A stretch of DNA of 64,000 bases from Planctomycetota bacterium (GCA_016793245.1 JAEUHW010000353.1:1-64000), one strand, 5' to 3'; counted from the stretch's first letter, positions 46,082 through 56,443 are shown. Notes: a model not told the origin generated them from the sequence alone. Made by a program: numbers and translations.

Positions 46082-48661
46082 TCAGCGAGCGCCGGAGCCG
46101 GTGGTGCGGATGCGGAAGGGCACGCGCGCGACGACGCGATCGGTGCCGGCCAGCGAGAGCTCGATCTCTCCGCGGGCCGCGCTCTTCGAGCCGCGCGGGA
46201 GGCGCAGCACGAGGCGCGGATCGGGGTGCTCCGGCAGCTGCGGCTCGAGGATCTCGACCTCGAGCGCCGGGGGGGACTCGCTCTCCTCGCTCCAGCGCAG
46301 ACGGGGCCGCGGATCGAAGGCGAAGGAGGTCTCGCCACCGAGGTAGCGCAAGCGCTCCTCGCGGCGGAGCTCCTTGCCTTCGGTGGCCGGAGCGAGCACG
46401 AGCTCGTCGATCGGACGCAGGAACTGCGCGAAGAGCATCTCACCGCCCGGTCCGGAGCGATCGCGCAGCGCTTCCTCGCGAACGCAGACGATGTCCTCCA
46501 GCACCTCGCCGTGGACTTCGGCTTCGAAGGTGTAGCCGCCGCCGATGGCCGTCTGGATGCGCACGCGCCCGCGGTAGGCGGCCGGGGACTTCTCCCCGCG
46601 CACCTCGAAGCGCAGCGCGATCAGGCGCGTTCCATCTACTTCGGTGCGCTCTTCCGCCGTCACCGCGAGGAACCCCGGCCAAGGCATCTGCGAGGAAGGG
46701 CGCACTTCGGTCTCGAAGGCGCCGTCCCATGCTCGCGCTGGTCGCAACTGCACTTCGTGCGTGCGCGATCCAGTGCGTCCGACCGGCGGGATCCAGATGT
46801 CTCGCAAGGGCAGAACGAGCTCCGGGTTCTCGGCGCTCGTGCCGAAGAGACCCGCGGGATACTCGATCATGGCCGTCGCGCTGACGCGCACGCGCGGCGT
46901 CACGCGATCCTCGCTCTCGATCTCCGCGCTGGCGAAGACGCGCGACGTGCCGCGCGTGAGCGGTGCGGTGTCGAGCGCGAAGACGAGACGCAATGATCCG
47001 CGCGCGGGGACCTGCGCGAGGATCGCGGGCTCGGGGCCGATCGCGCTCGTCGATGCCGGAGCGGGGGCGGCCGTCGGCGAGCCCTCGACGGGCTCGGCGC
47101 GCACGAAGCGGAGCGGCGGTCCCTGATCCGGAGAGATGCGCCGGATCGCGAGATCGCGAGCGCCCGGGTTCGATACTTCGAAGGCGACCTCGGGCATCGC
47201 GCCGTGCACGACGTGGCCGAGGTCGGTGCTCGCCTTCGCGATCAGCAGCCGCGGGACCTCGCTCTCGCGTCCGCCGGGCGCCGCAGCCGCGCGCTGGGGA
47301 ACGACGCCCTGGATCTGCAGCACGAGCTCGTGCGGCGGCAACGCGTCGACCGGCTCGCAGCCGAGCTCCAGATCGACGAGGAACGAGCTGGCGGCTCCGC
47401 GCGGCAGCTCGACCTCGAGCGTCCAGGTTCCGGGCTCGGCGGCGTGGAGGCGAGGCGCGATCTCGACTTCGGGGGCCGCTTCCTCCGACGCGCGTTTCAC
47501 GCGGGCCGAGGTGAGAGCGAAGCCCGTCCGAGCTCCGACGTAGCGCAGCGTGCGGCGCACGGTGGTGGGCTCGTTCGGCTGCAGCACGCCGAAGGCGACG
47601 CGCGGCAGCGTCTCGCGCTGTCCGGTCAGCGTCTCCAGGTAGAGATCGCTCCCGACGAGGCCGCGCACGTTCAGCTTCACCGCGTGCCCGCCGTGGATCG
47701 AGGTGGGCACGGTGATCTCGTGCTGCAGTCGGCCCATCGGCTTTCCGGCACCCAGGTCCAGCACCAAGCGCTTTCGCGGCATGCCGAGGCGCTGCGCTTC
47801 CTCGATCGAGAGGGCGAGATAGGGCGGGCCGTCCTTCCACGGGCGACCATCGACGGTGATCTCGCCCTGCTGTTCGAAGTTCCCCGCGGAGCCCTCGCTC
47901 AAGTCGATGATGTCGATCCAATACGAAGCGCGCTCGCTGCGCCCGAGCGTGCCGAGCTCGACCTCGCGTTGGCGAGAGGCGCGAAAGTCCTCGGCGCCCG
48001 CGCGTCGCACCTCGACGCCGATGAGGTAGAGGAAGGTCGCCTTCAACTCGAGGTAGACGCGTTCGTGCCCGAGCGCATTGGTCACGAAGTGCAGGCTCGA
48101 ATTGCGCGTCTCGCGCTGCGTCGTCGCGCCGGAGGGAAAGGTCCGCAGATCGAGGTAGCCGCGTTGACCCGGCAGCAGCGTGAGCACGTTCTTCTCGCGC
48201 TGGCTGTCCACCGGAGTCGCACCCCCGTGGCTGTCGAAGGTGCCGAGAGCATCGATCGCGATGCAGGTGCACGGCTTCACGATCTCCAGGATCGTGAGCT
48301 CCTCGCTGCCCGCGTTCCGCAGCTCGAAACGGTGGGTGGCATGCGAGCCGTCGACGACTTCACCGAAGTCGTAGGAGGTCTCGGCGAACTCGAGCCGGCC
48401 GCGCGTCTTCGGCACGGTGACCTCGCGATTGCCGAGCTCGTCGGTCCACGACGTCTCCATCGAGCCCCGGCCCTCGAAGACCCCGGGAGCGAGCGCGCGG
48501 AGCGCGATCGCCGCGAGGGCGCCGCCGGCGAGGAAGACGAGGAACACGGCGGCCGCGGGCAGCTTCTTGCGCTGCGCAGGGCTCGCGGAGGAATCGGGAG
48601 GAGGGCTCTGCGTTTCCGTGCTCGTGGGGTTCGAGGCCATCGACGTCTCATCGTGCCGCAT
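46082..48661 (-). CDS. Large membrane-anchored DUF1573-type protein
   Basis: An 859-residue protein with one N-terminal membrane helix ([23 protein letters not shown], shortened). The first beta domain matches DUF1573: [20 protein letters not shown], then [18 protein letters not shown], whose CTC pair is typical. A second module appears near residue 480 ([20 protein letters not shown]). The remainder is a series of Ig-like beta domains. DUF1573/ASH-like modules are extracytoplasmic binding units of unknown ligand. The ATG at 48640 is an alternative start. Upstream of and probably co-transcribed with the tetraheme protein, so the two may form one periplasmic complex. Confidence 0.75.
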   Translation of the reverse strand: MRHDETSMASNPTSTETQSPPPDSSASPAQRKKLPAAAVFLVFLAGGALAAIALRALAPGVFEGRGSMETSWTDELGNREVTVPKTRGRLEFAETSYDFGEVVDGSHATHRFELRNAGSEELTILEIVKPCTCIAIDALGTFDSHGGATPVDSQREKNVLTLLPGQRGYLDLRTFPSGATTQRETRNSSLHFVTNALGHERVYLELKATFLYLIGVEVRRAGAEDFRASRQREVELGTLGRSERASYWIDIIDLSEGSAGNFEQQGEITVDGRPWKDGPPYLALSIEEAQRLGMPRKRLVLDLGAGKPMGRLQHEITVPTSIHGGHAVKLNVRGLVGSDLYLETLTGQRETLPRVAFGVLQPNEPTTVRRTLRYVGARTGFALTSARVKRASEEAAPEVEIAPRLHAAEPGTWTLEVELPRGAASSFLVDLELGCEPVDALPPHELVLQIQGVVPQRAAAAPGGRESEVPRLLIAKASTDLGHVVHGAMPEVAFEVSNPGARDLAIRRISPDQGPPLRFVRAEPVEGSPTAAPAPASTSAIGPEPAILAQVPARGSLRLVFALDTAPLTRGTSRVFASAEIESEDRVTPRVRVSATAMIEYPAGLFGTSAENPELVLPLRDIWIPPVGRTGSRTHEVQLRPARAWDGAFETEVRPSSQMPWPGFLAVTAEERTEVDGTRLIALRFEVRGEKSPAAYRGRVRIQTAIGGGYTFEAEVHGEVLEDIVCVREEALRDRSGPGGEMLFAQFLRPIDELVLAPATEGKELRREERLRYLGGETSFAFDPRPRLRWSEESESPPALEVEILEPQLPEHPDPRLVLRLPRGSKSAARGEIELSLAGTDRVVARVPFRIRTTGSGAR

Positions 48662-49061
48662 CGCCCGCCGGGGAATCCAGGGGCGACGGGAAAGGGTAGG
48701 CGGAACGCGCGCCTCGGCAACACCGGCGGAGCCCCTCTGGCAGCCTGTTCAAGGCCGTCTTCCGGGCTGGAGAACGCGCCTCGGTCGCCTCGCCTGTGTT
48801 GCCGGAACCTGGCGGAAGCGCCCGCTTCCGCGCCGATTCCCGCGCCTTGGCGAGACACCCGGTGCATCGCTTCCAGCCTCGAAACAGCTTTCGACAGGCT
48901 GCTGGGGAACGGCCCTCGAGCAGACGCCGCGCAGCGTCGAACGGCGCCCGCGCGCGCGCCGCTGCAGCCCGCGCTTCATCCACCGCGCGCGCCCGGGTAG
49001 AACCACTCGGGCGCGGCGCCGACCGCGCCTCGTACTACGAAACCGTGAGCGGAGTGCTCCC
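48662..49061. other. Gene-free stretch between DUF1573 gene and glyA
   Basis: About 400 bp hold the divergent promoters of the DUF1573 and glyA genes. I see a perfect hairpin GCGGAAGCG-CC-CGCTTCCGC near 48820, and an imperfect inverted pair CTGGCAGCCTGTTC (about 48738) and CGACAGGCTGCTGG (about 48892) about 150 bp apart. I found no glycine or THF riboswitch consensus. Confidence 0.45.
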
Positions 49062-50336
49062 TTGCAACCTCTCGAAGCCCTGCGCGAGCAGGACCCCGAA
49101 CTCTTCGCCTCGATCGCCGGCGAGCTCCAGCGCCAGGAGACCCAGCTCGAGCTGATCGCCTCGGAGAACCACACCAGCCTCGCGGTGATGGGGGCTCAGG
49201 GCTCGGTCCTGACCAACAAGTACGCCGAGGGCTATCCGGGGAAGCGCTACTACGGCGGCTGCGAGTTCGTGGACAAGGCCGAGGAGCTGGCGAAGGCCCG
49301 CGTGATCGCGCTCTTCGGCGGCGAACGCGCGAACGTCCAACCGCATTCGGGCACGCAAGCGAACATGGCCGCCTTGATGGCGCTCGCCGAGCCGCATTCG
49401 CGCGTGCTGGCGATGAGCCTCGACCACGGCGGGCACCTCTCGCACGGTCACCCGAAGAACTTCAGCGGCCTGCTCTACGAGTTCCATCACTTCGGTGTCG
49501 AGCCCGAGACGGAGCGCATCGATCCCGCGCGCGTCGCGGCGATGGCGCGCGAGCTGAAGCCGGCGGTGCTGCTGATCGGCGCCAGCGCTTATCCCCGCAC
49601 GCTCGACTTCCCGCGCTTCGCGGAGATCGCGGCCGAGGTCGGGGCGAAGCTGATGGTCGACATGGCGCACATCGCGGGGCTCGTCGCCGCCGGTGTGCAC
49701 CCGAGCCCGGTGCCGCATTCCGACATCGTGACCTTCACGACGCACAAGACGCTCCGCGGTCCGCGCGGTGGGGCGATCCTCTGCCGCAAGGAGCACTTCC
49801 CGCTCGTGCAGTCGCGCGTCTTCCCGGGGACGCAGGGCGGGCCGCTCATGCACGTCATCGCGGCGAAGGCCGCGGCCTTCGGCGAAGCGCTGCAGCCTTC
49901 GTTCCGCACCTACCAGCAGCAGGTCGTCACGAACGCGCGAGCTCTCTCCGAAGAGCTCCAAGCCGGCGGACTCCGCATCGTCTCGGGCGGCACCGACACG
50001 CATCTCATGCTCGTCGATCTGCGCTCGCTCGGCATCACCGGCAGCGAGGGCGAGGATGCGCTGCACCACGTCGGGATCACCGTGAACAAGAACCTGATCC
50101 CCTTCGATCCGCAGCCGGCGACGAAGGCCTCCGGCGTGCGCATCGGCACACCGGCGATCACGACGCGCGGATTGCGCGAGCCCGAAGTGCGACGCCTCGG
50201 CGCGTTGATCGTGCGCGCGTTGAAGGGGCGCGGAGATGCCTCCGAGGTCGCGCGCGTCGGAGCGGAGGTCCTCGAGCTCTGTCGCGCCTTCCCCGTGTAT
50301 CCGTCGCTGCAGCAGAGCTACGGCTTGCGCGACTGA
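49062..50336 (+). CDS. glyA: Serine hydroxymethyltransferase
   Basis: PLP enzyme of 424 residues converting serine and tetrahydrofolate to glycine and methylene-tetrahydrofolate. Motifs: [47 protein letters not shown], and the PLP lysine in [14 protein letters not shown]. Length is typical. The TTG at 49062 is chosen because GGAG sits 7 bases before it and the protein then begins exactly where family members do; the frame is open far upstream but that is non-coding. Its stop codon is the first triplet of repeat copy C. Confidence 0.94.
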   Translation: MQPLEALREQDPELFASIAGELQRQETQLELIASENHTSLAVMGAQGSVLTNKYAEGYPGKRYYGGCEFVDKAEELAKARVIALFGGERANVQPHSGTQANMAALMALAEPHSRVLAMSLDHGGHLSHGHPKNFSGLLYEFHHFGVEPETERIDPARVAAMARELKPAVLLIGASAYPRTLDFPRFAEIAAEVGAKLMVDMAHIAGLVAAGVHPSPVPHSDIVTFTTHKTLRGPRGGAILCRKEHFPLVQSRVFPGTQGGPLMHVIAAKAAAFGEALQPSFRTYQQQVVTNARALSEELQAGGLRIVSGGTDTHLMLVDLRSLGITGSEGEDALHHVGITVNKNLIPFDPQPATKASGVRIGTPAITTRGLREPEVRRLGALIVRALKGRGDASEVARVGAEVLELCRAFPVYPSLQQSYGLRD

Positions 50337-50585
50337 GAGGCTGTGCAGGACTCGATGGTACAGCCTCTCAGATGCCTGCTGGCGCATCGCCTGACGGCGC
50401 TGCGACGCGGAGGCTGTGCAGAACTCGATGGTACAGCCTCTCAGATGTCTGCTGGCGCATCGCCTGACGGCGCTGCGAAGCGGAGGCTGTGCAGAACTCG
50501 ATTGTACAGCCTCTCAGATGCCTGCTGGCGCATCGCCTGACGGCGCTGCAGTCCGTTCGCGAGCAATTCTTGCTCGCGCTCTGAG
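50334..50585 (+). repeat. Modular stop-codon hairpin repeat, copy C, expanded
   Basis: Starts in the glyA stop codon and ends at CTCTGAG. A 73-bp unit carrying the leading hairpin (GAGAGGCTGT with ACAGCCTCTC, 10 bp) and one TGAC-loop hairpin is repeated three times (units begin at 50337, 50410, 50483), followed by a single closing hairpin GCGAGCAA-TTC-TTGCTCGC. It is the longest copy and shows how the family grows by internal duplication. The 130 bp beyond it hold no gene. Confidence 0.88.
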
Positions 50586-50714
50586 CTGCGGATCGACGGC
50601 GCTGCGGAGCGGCCGAGTGCATCGCGCGAGAGGCGCCGCTCGCTCCGCTCGCATGCACACAGCGGCGCGCACGCGCGCGCCGCGTGCTCGCGCTCCGAGC
50701 GCCTCCGCGCGGCG

Positions 50715-51137
50715 TCACCAGCGCTCGAGCGGGCCGACGCGCAGGTCCTCGATCAAGAGCACCGGCGGGTCGCCTGCTTTCGCGCGCCGCACGATCCCTT
50801 TCACGCAGAGCACGGTCCCGCGCGGCGCGCGGCGGTTGTAGCGCGCGAGCGCGGGATTCGATCCGGCCACGCGGAAGCGCACGCCCTTCCAGCGGAAGCC
50901 GAGCGCGCCATCCGCGCCGGTCTCGGCCTTGGCGAGGACCGTGTGCGGCAGATGCACGTGCACGCGCCGGCCGACCCAGGCCTCCGCGCCGTCCGCGTAG
51001 AACGAGCGCACGCGCTCCGGGCGATCGATGCGGACGTACGAGCCGCCGCCGCCGGATTGCGCGAAGAGCGGCGGCGCGGCGATGGCGAACCAGAGGACGA
51101 GCGCGGCGGCGAGGCGACGCGAGGGAGACGGTGGCAC
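50715..51137 (-). CDS. Small exported hypothetical protein
   Basis: A 140-residue protein with signal RRLAAALVLWFAIAAPPLFA and a beta-rich body (SYVRIDRPERVRSFYADGAE, VHVHLPHTVLAKAETG) that could be an OB-like fold. GTG 51137 is preceded by GGAGGAA at good spacing. Convergent with glyA and divergent from eboE. No function known to me. Confidence 0.6.
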   Translation of the reverse strand: MPPSPSRRLAAALVLWFAIAAPPLFAQSGGGGSYVRIDRPERVRSFYADGAEAWVGRRVHVHLPHTVLAKAETGADGALGFRWKGVRFRVAGSNPALARYNRRAPRGTVLCVKGIVRRAKAGDPPVLLIEDLRVGPLERW

Positions 51138-51296
51138 GGCGGGTTCCTCCGCGGAAGGTGGACGGCAGCACGACGCGGAGGCGCGGGAGCGGTCGCGGCC
51201 GCGCCGAGTTTTTTCCGGCGCGCGCGAGCTCTCCGCTCGCGCCGCTGGAGCGCCGGGCGCAGGCGCAGTAGGCTGCGGCCGATCCACGGAGAACGC

Positions 51297-52499
51297 GTGC
51301 GCTTCCTCGGTTCCGACGGCCGCCTCTTGCACCTCGCTTACTGCACGAACGTGCATCCGGGCGAGGATCTGGATTCCATCCTCGCCGGACTGCGCGACGT
51401 GAGCGCGGCGCTGCGCGCGGAGCTGCGACCCACCGGCGAGCTCGGGATCGGTCTCTATCTGCCGAGCGCGGCGGCGCGCGAGGTGGAGGCGAGCGCGGCG
51501 CGCTTCGATGACCTGCGCCGCGAGCTCGACCGCGGCGGGCTCTACGTCGCGACGATGAACGCGTTCCCGTTCGGCGCGTTCCACGCCGCGCGCGTGAAGG
51601 AAGAAGTCTTCCGCCCCTCGTGGGCGGAGCCCGCGCGCCTCGAACACACGCTGCGCTGCGCGCGCCTCCTCGAGCGCTTGGCGCCTCTCGACGTGCAGCC
51701 CTGTCTCAGCACGCACACCGGAGGCTGGCGTCCTTGGGGGCAGGAAGAGGGCTTCGGAGCCGCGGTGCGCCGAGGACTCGAGAGCGCGCGGCGATCCCTC
51801 GAGGGCTTTTCACGCGAGATCTTGCTCGCGCTCGAGCCCGAGCCCGACTCGATGCTCGAGAGCACGACCGAGCTCGCGGACTTCCTCGTCGAGGAGCGCG
51901 AGCGGCGCGGCGGTTCCCTCGAAGCGCAGCGTCTCGCGGTCTGTCTCGATACCTGCCACGCCGCCGTGCTCTTCGAGTCCGCCGATCTGGTCGAGCGCGC
52001 GCTCCGCGGTCGCGCGCGCGTCGCGAAGCTCCAGCTCAGCTCGGCGCTCGAGCTGTCCGAGCCCGGAGCTGCGGCGGCCGCGCGCCGCGAGCTCGCGAGC
52101 TGGCGCGAGCCGCGCTGGTTCCACCAGGTGCGTGGTCAGGCGCGCGATGGAGCGATCCTCGGGGCTTCCGACTTGCCCGCGTTGCTCGATGCGGAGCCGA
52201 GCGCGGAATGGCTCGCCTGTCGCGCGTGGCGCGTCCACTTCCACGTCCCGATCTTCGCCGAGACCATCGGCGCGCTCGCGACCACGCGCACCACCCTGGT
52301 CGAGCTCTTCGAGCGCGCCGTCCGACAGGACTGGACGCGGGTCTTCGAGGTCGAGACCTACACCTTCGATCGCTTGCCGGCGGATCTCCGCGGCGGCTCC
52401 GGGAGCGGCGCGCTCACGCGCTGCCTCGAGCGCGAGCTCCGCTCCGCGCAGGCGATCCTGGAGCGCCTCGGTTTCCGTCCCGGGGAGCGCTCCCGCTGA
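51297..52499 (+). CDS. eboE: EboE-like sugar-phosphate-isomerase-fold protein
   Basis: A 400-residue TIM-barrel protein. The start LLHLAYCTNVHPGEDLDSIL and the later LSTHTGGWRPWG, LALEPEPDSMLESTTEL and CLDTCHAAVLFE match the EboE family (metabolite traffic protein, named from the eustigmatophyte/bacterial ebo cluster), where His, Glu and Asp line a metal site. No other ebo gene is present here, so its role outside a full cluster is unclear. GTG 51297 follows GGAG. Confidence 0.72.
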   Translation: MRFLGSDGRLLHLAYCTNVHPGEDLDSILAGLRDVSAALRAELRPTGELGIGLYLPSAAAREVEASAARFDDLRRELDRGGLYVATMNAFPFGAFHAARVKEEVFRPSWAEPARLEHTLRCARLLERLAPLDVQPCLSTHTGGWRPWGQEEGFGAAVRRGLESARRSLEGFSREILLALEPEPDSMLESTTELADFLVEERERRGGSLEAQRLAVCLDTCHAAVLFESADLVERALRGRARVAKLQLSSALELSEPGAAAAARRELASWREPRWFHQVRGQARDGAILGASDLPALLDAEPSAEWLACRAWRVHFHVPIFAETIGALATTRTTLVELFERAVRQDWTRVFEVETYTFDRLPADLRGGSGSGALTRCLERELRSAQAILERLGFRPGERSR

Positions 52500-52583
52500 T
52501 TCCGAGGGAGCCTTCCGAGAATCTGGCCGAGGTGGTGTTGACCGTGTGAAGGGTGCTCGCTAACCTCTGCGCCTCACTTGCCC

Positions 52584-52658
52584 GGCCCCATCGTCTAGTC
52601 AGGCCTAGGACATCAGGTTTTCATCCTGGTAACAGGGGTTCAAATCCCCTTGGGGTCA
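52584..52658 (+). tRNA. tRNA-Glu (anticodon TTC)
   Basis: Cloverleaf folds completely: acceptor GGCCCCA with TGGGGTC (one G-T pair), anticodon stem TCAGG with CCTGG around TTTTCAT (anticodon TTC), and T arm AGGGG-TTCAAAT-CCCCT. The discriminator base is A and CCA is not encoded. Confidence 0.95.
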
Positions 52659-52663
52659 TCGAT

Positions 52664-52703
52664 CGAAGAGCTCTCTTCCCGCGCGCGGGAGGAGAGCTCT
52701 TCG
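52664..52703 (+). terminator. 40-bp palindrome after tRNA-Glu
   Basis: CGAAGAGCTCTC pairs with GAGAGCTCTTCG and an inner TCCCGC with GCGGGA, with a T-G wobble between and only two unpaired bases at the turn. GGCGTTTC follows. It probably ends the tRNA transcript. Confidence 0.65.
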
Positions 52704-52754
52704 GCGTTTCTGACCGCGCCGCTCGGGTGTTCTCGCCGGCGGCGTTCGAAGCTC

Positions 52755-54053
52755 TCAGCCTTCGCTGTCGCCTCGTCGAACGGCGGCGATCGGAGGGGCG
52801 ATCTCGCCGGAAGCCGCCGTATCGCCGCGCGCCGCCGTATCGCCGTGCGGAGCAGCACCGAGCGCCTCATCCGCGCCGGGCTTGGCTCGCGGGCGGCGCG
52901 ATGCGCTCGATCTCGCCCGACGAGGCCGCGCGGCATCGACGTCGTTCGCGCCCTTCGACCGCGGCTCCGACTCCGCCGGGGCCGACGCGGCGTCGCGTGA
53001 GCTCGTGTCGCGCCGAGCGCGCGGATGCGCGCGCTGATAGACATCCCGCAAGCGCGCGATCGAGACGTGCGTGTAGATCTGCGTGGTCGCGAGATCGGCG
53101 TGGCCGAGGAGCTCTTGCACGGAGCGGAGATCGGCGCCCGAGTCGAGCAGATGCGTCGCGAAGCTGTGCCGCAGCGTATGCGGGCTCGCGTGGGTCTCGA
53201 TGCCGGCGCCGCGGCGATGGCGATCGACGATCGAGCGCACGGCGCGATCGCTGAGTGCTCCGCCGCGCTGGTTCACGAAGACCCGCGCATGGGCGGGGGA
53301 GTGCGCCGCGCGCTCGACGAGGTAGCGCGCGAGGGCTTCGCGCGCCGGGCCGCCCAGGATCGCCAATCGCTCCTTCTTGCGCTTGCCGAGGACGCGCACG
53401 AGGCCGTTCGCGAGATCGACGCGCTCGAGCTCGAGCCCGACGAGCTCGCTCACGCGCAGTCCCGTCGAGTAGAGCACCTCGAGCAGCGCGGTATCGCGCA
53501 GCGCGAGGAACCCGCCGCTCGCGGGACGCGCGAGCAGGCCCTCGATCTCGCGTTCGCGCAGCACGCTCGGGAGGCGTTTCTCCCGCTTCGGCGCGCGCAG
53601 CGTGCGCGCCGGGCTGTCCTCGATCGCGCCACGGCGCTCCAGATAGCGCAGCCACGAGCGGGCGGACGAGAGATGGCGGGCCACCGAACACGCATCCAAG
53701 GAGGCGTCGCCGAGCTCGTGGATCCAAGCGCGCAGATCGTTGCGCCGGATCTCCACGGGCTCCAGGATGCCGCGTCCCGCGAGCCAGGAGGCGAGCGTCG
53801 CGAGATCGGTGCCGTAAGCTCGCAGCGTGTGCTGCGACGCATCGCGGGCTCGCAGATCCGATAGGAACGCGGCGATCGAACGCTGGATCGCGCTCGGCGG
53901 CGGAGGCTCCGTCGCCGCGCGTTCGACGTGTTTCTCGACGTGTTCCTCGCTGGCTTGCTGGCCGCGTTCCTCGCGGCGTTCCTCACCGTGTGCGAAGGCG
54001 CGCTCCTCGGCGCGCGCGCTCGCCGCGCTGCGCCGCCGCTCCCCATCGCCCAT
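52755..54053 (-). CDS. XerC/XerD-type tyrosine recombinase
   Basis: A 432-residue integrase-fold recombinase. The N-terminal SAM-like domain begins [20 protein letters not shown]; the catalytic set is Arg in [12 protein letters not shown], Lys in [11 protein letters not shown], HxxR in [12 protein letters not shown], His in [11 protein letters not shown] and the nucleophile Tyr in TQIYTHV. The core length fits chromosomal Xer proteins that resolve dimers, but both ends have extra low-complexity tails (about 50 Arg/Glu-rich residues N-terminal, 70 Ala/Arg-rich C-terminal). Which of XerC or XerD it is cannot be told. Neighbouring tRNA-Glu is the kind of site phage integrases use, but no other phage gene is present. 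The ATG at 54053 overlaps the start of pabB on the other strand. Confidence 0.85.
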   Translation of the reverse strand: MGDGERRRSAASARAEERAFAHGEERREERGQQASEEHVEKHVERAATEPPPPSAIQRSIAAFLSDLRARDASQHTLRAYGTDLATLASWLAGRGILEPVEIRRNDLRAWIHELGDASLDACSVARHLSSARSWLRYLERRGAIEDSPARTLRAPKREKRLPSVLREREIEGLLARPASGGFLALRDTALLEVLYSTGLRVSELVGLELERVDLANGLVRVLGKRKKERLAILGGPAREALARYLVERAAHSPAHARVFVNQRGGALSDRAVRSIVDRHRRGAGIETHASPHTLRHSFATHLLDSGADLRSVQELLGHADLATTQIYTHVSIARLRDVYQRAHPRARRDTSSRDAASAPAESEPRSKGANDVDAARPRRARSSASRRPRAKPGADEALGAAPHGDTAARGDTAASGEIAPPIAAVRRGDSEG

Positions 54054-55524
54054 GTCGCCGTCCTCGCCGACGATCGTCGTCACCGCGCGCTCCGTGGAAG
54101 CGGACTTCGATCCGTGGCTGATCGTGCGCGCGCTGCCCACGCGCTGGCGGCCGATTCTGCTGGACTCGGGTGGAGACGTCGAGCGCGCGCGCTGGAGTCT
54201 CTGGGCCGCGCGCCCGACGCAGGTGCACGCCGTGCGCGCCGCCGAGCTGCTGCCTCTCGCGCGCGACGATCGCGCGCGGCGCCTCTACGGCCCGCTCGCG
54301 CCGCCCGAGGTCGCTTGGCGCATCGAGGCCGAGCTCGCGATCGACGAGCTGCCGTTCCTCGGAGGGTGGATCGGGCGCATCGACTACGAGGCCGGAGCTC
54401 TCTGCGCCGCGCGGCCGCTCGCGCCGCGCGATCCGCGCGCCGCGCGCGACGTGCTGCGCTTCGGCTTCTATCCCCGCGTGTATCTGCACGATCGCCGCGA
54501 GCACCGCGTGCTGCGCTGCGAGCTGCGGAACGCGCCGGCGCGTCGCTCCTCGCGCCGCTCCGCGCGTCGCGCGACGCGCGTTGCGGATCGCTGCGCGGGG
54601 CCGAGCGCCGAGCTCGCCGCCTACGAAGCGCGCGTCGAGGAGGCGCAGAGGCTCATCGCCGCGGGCGACATCTATCAGGTGAATCTCTCCGCCGAGCTCG
54701 CGCGCGGAGCGGCACTCGATGCGCGCCGACTCTACGGCGCGCTGCGCGCGATCTCGCCCGCGCCGTACGGCGCGTTCGCCGCGGAGCCGGAGGGCGCGCT
54801 GCTCTGCAACTCGCCGGAACTGCACTTCCGCACGCGCGGACTGGCCTGGCATACGGAGCCGATCAAGGGGACGCGCGCGCGAGGGGCCGAGCCGCGCGCC
54901 GATCGCGCCGCGCGAGAAGAGCTGCTCGCTTCGGAGAAGGACCGCGCCGAGCTGGCGATGATCGTCGATCTCTATCGCAACGACCTCGGGCGGCTGGCGC
55001 TCCCCGGGAGCGTCCGCGTGCCCGAGGGCATCCAGCTCCGCAGCTTCGCCAACGTGCACCACCTGATGGCCGAGGTGCTCGCGCGCTCCGCGGCGAGGAT
55101 CGACCCGGCGCGGGCCTTGCTCGCGCTCTTTCCCGCGGGCTCCATCACCGGGGCGCCCAAGCAGCGCGCGATGGAGATCGTGCGCGCGCTCGAAGAGCGG
55201 GATCGCGGGATCTACTGCGGGGCCATCGGCGCAGTGGACGTGCGCGGAGAAATGATGTTCAACGTCGCGATCCGCAGCGCGGAGGTCGTCCGCGGCGAGC
55301 TCTCCTTGCGCATGGGCGCCGGCATCGTCGCGGACTCCTCTCCGGCGAGCGAGCTGGCCGAGCTGCACGCCAAGGCCGCGGCTTGGCGGCGCGCGCTGGC
55401 GTGCGTGTCCGACCACTCGGTCGCCTCGCGGCGCCGGAATCCATCGCGCGAGAACGGCGCGCCAGCCGACGACGAGCCGCGACGGCCGAGTCCTGAAGCA
55501 GCGAGCGTGAAGGAGCCAGCGTGA
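54052..55524 (+). CDS. pabB: Aminodeoxychorismate synthase component I (PabB-like)
   Basis: A 490-residue chorismate-binding enzyme making 4-amino-4-deoxychorismate for folate. Motifs: [15 protein letters not shown], the active-site [27 protein letters not shown] and [16 protein letters not shown]. Anthranilate synthase TrpE is the alternative, but the neighbouring class IV aminotransferase-fold gene favours PabB. The C-terminal 40 residues are variable and encoded by short imperfect repeats. ATG 54052 shares bases with the Xer start codon; an in-frame GTG near 54097 would separate them. Confidence 0.85.
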   Translation: MSPSSPTIVVTARSVEADFDPWLIVRALPTRWRPILLDSGGDVERARWSLWAARPTQVHAVRAAELLPLARDDRARRLYGPLAPPEVAWRIEAELAIDELPFLGGWIGRIDYEAGALCAARPLAPRDPRAARDVLRFGFYPRVYLHDRREHRVLRCELRNAPARRSSRRSARRATRVADRCAGPSAELAAYEARVEEAQRLIAAGDIYQVNLSAELARGAALDARRLYGALRAISPAPYGAFAAEPEGALLCNSPELHFRTRGLAWHTEPIKGTRARGAEPRADRAAREELLASEKDRAELAMIVDLYRNDLGRLALPGSVRVPEGIQLRSFANVHHLMAEVLARSAARIDPARALLALFPAGSITGAPKQRAMEIVRALEERDRGIYCGAIGAVDVRGEMMFNVAIRSAEVVRGELSLRMGAGIVADSSPASELAELHAKAAAWRRALACVSDHSVASRRRNPSRENGAPADDEPRRPSPEAASVKEPA

Positions 55525-55549
55525 AGCAGCGAGTGTGGAGGAGCGAGCG

Positions 55550-56443
55550 GTGAAGGAACTCGTGCTCTTCGTCGATGGCCGCCGCCTCGCGCGCGGCGAA
55601 GCGGCGATCGAGGCCGACGATCTCGGCGTGCTGCAGGGGATCGGGGTCTACGAGACGATCCGCGTGGATGGAGGTCGGCCGGTGTGGCTGGAGGACCACT
55701 TGCGGCGTTTCGCCGAGGGCCTCTCGCGCGTCGGCATCGATCCGCAGCAGGTGATCGGCGGCGTCGGCTCGGAGCTGCGTCGCTCCATCGCCGCGGCCTG
55801 CGCCGCCTGGGGCACCGAAGACGCCGGCTCGCTGCGCGTCACCCGGACCTTCGGTCGCGATGGGCGCGACGGCAAGACGCTGCTCCTCGTGCGGCCGCGC
55901 GATGTCCTCCCGCCCGAGGTCAGCGTCTCCGTCGCGACGCGCGCGAAGGACCCGTCCGATCCGCTGGAGGGCATCAAGGGCACCTCTCGGCTCCGCAACT
56001 TCCTGCTCCAGCGCGAAGCGCGGGCCGCCGGGCACTACGACTGCCTGGTTCCCACGCGCGACGGCGATCTCTCCGAGGGCACGATCTGCAATCTCTTCGT
56101 CGTCGTGACGGGCACGGTCTGGACGCCGACCTTGGATCGCGGCTGCCTGCCGGGCGTCACCCGCGATCACGTGATCCAGGTGATGCGCCGCCTCTCGATC
56201 CCGATCCGGAAGGCCGCGGTGCAGGTGCAGCACTTGCTGGATGCGGAAGAGGTCTTCCTCACCAACAGCTCGAACGGCGCGCTGCCGGTGCGCGCGATCG
56301 CCGGCCTGCGCGATGACTTGCCCGGCGCGGCGGGGCCGATCGTGCAGAAGATCCAGAATCGCTATCTGCTCGACGTCGAGCGCCACCTGAAGGACGCCGC
56401 CGAGGATCGCGCGGCAGCCGGCGGCGCGGTCTGCGATGGATGA
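55550..56443 (+). CDS. Class IV aminotransferase / aminodeoxychorismate lyase
   Basis: A 297-residue fold-IV PLP enzyme. The opening ELVLFVDGRRLARGEAAIEA, the PLP lysine in GIKGTSRLRNFL, LSEGTICNLFVV and LTNSSNGALPVRAI are typical of PabC/IlvE/Dat proteins. As it lies 25 bp after pabB, release of pyruvate to give 4-aminobenzoate is the likely role, but branched-chain aminotransferase cannot be excluded by motif alone. GTG 55550 follows GGAGGAG. Confidence 0.83.
   Translation: MKELVLFVDGRRLARGEAAIEADDLGVLQGIGVYETIRVDGGRPVWLEDHLRRFAEGLSRVGIDPQQVIGGVGSELRRSIAAACAAWGTEDAGSLRVTRTFGRDGRDGKTLLLVRPRDVLPPEVSVSVATRAKDPSDPLEGIKGTSRLRNFLLQREARAAGHYDCLVPTRDGDLSEGTICNLFVVVTGTVWTPTLDRGCLPGVTRDHVIQVMRRLSIPIRKAAVQVQHLLDAEEVFLTNSSNGALPVRAIAGLRDDLPGAAGPIVQKIQNRYLLDVERHLKDAAEDRAAAGGAVCDG

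Noticed and set aside
48662-49061. Riboswitch (glycine or tetrahydrofolate) upstream of glyA
   Set aside because: No recognisable consensus stems or conserved purine-rich core; only unrelated hairpins.
50943-51296. N-terminal extension of eboE
   Set aside because: It overlaps the divergent exported protein and has shadow-like composition; EboE similarity begins at 51297.
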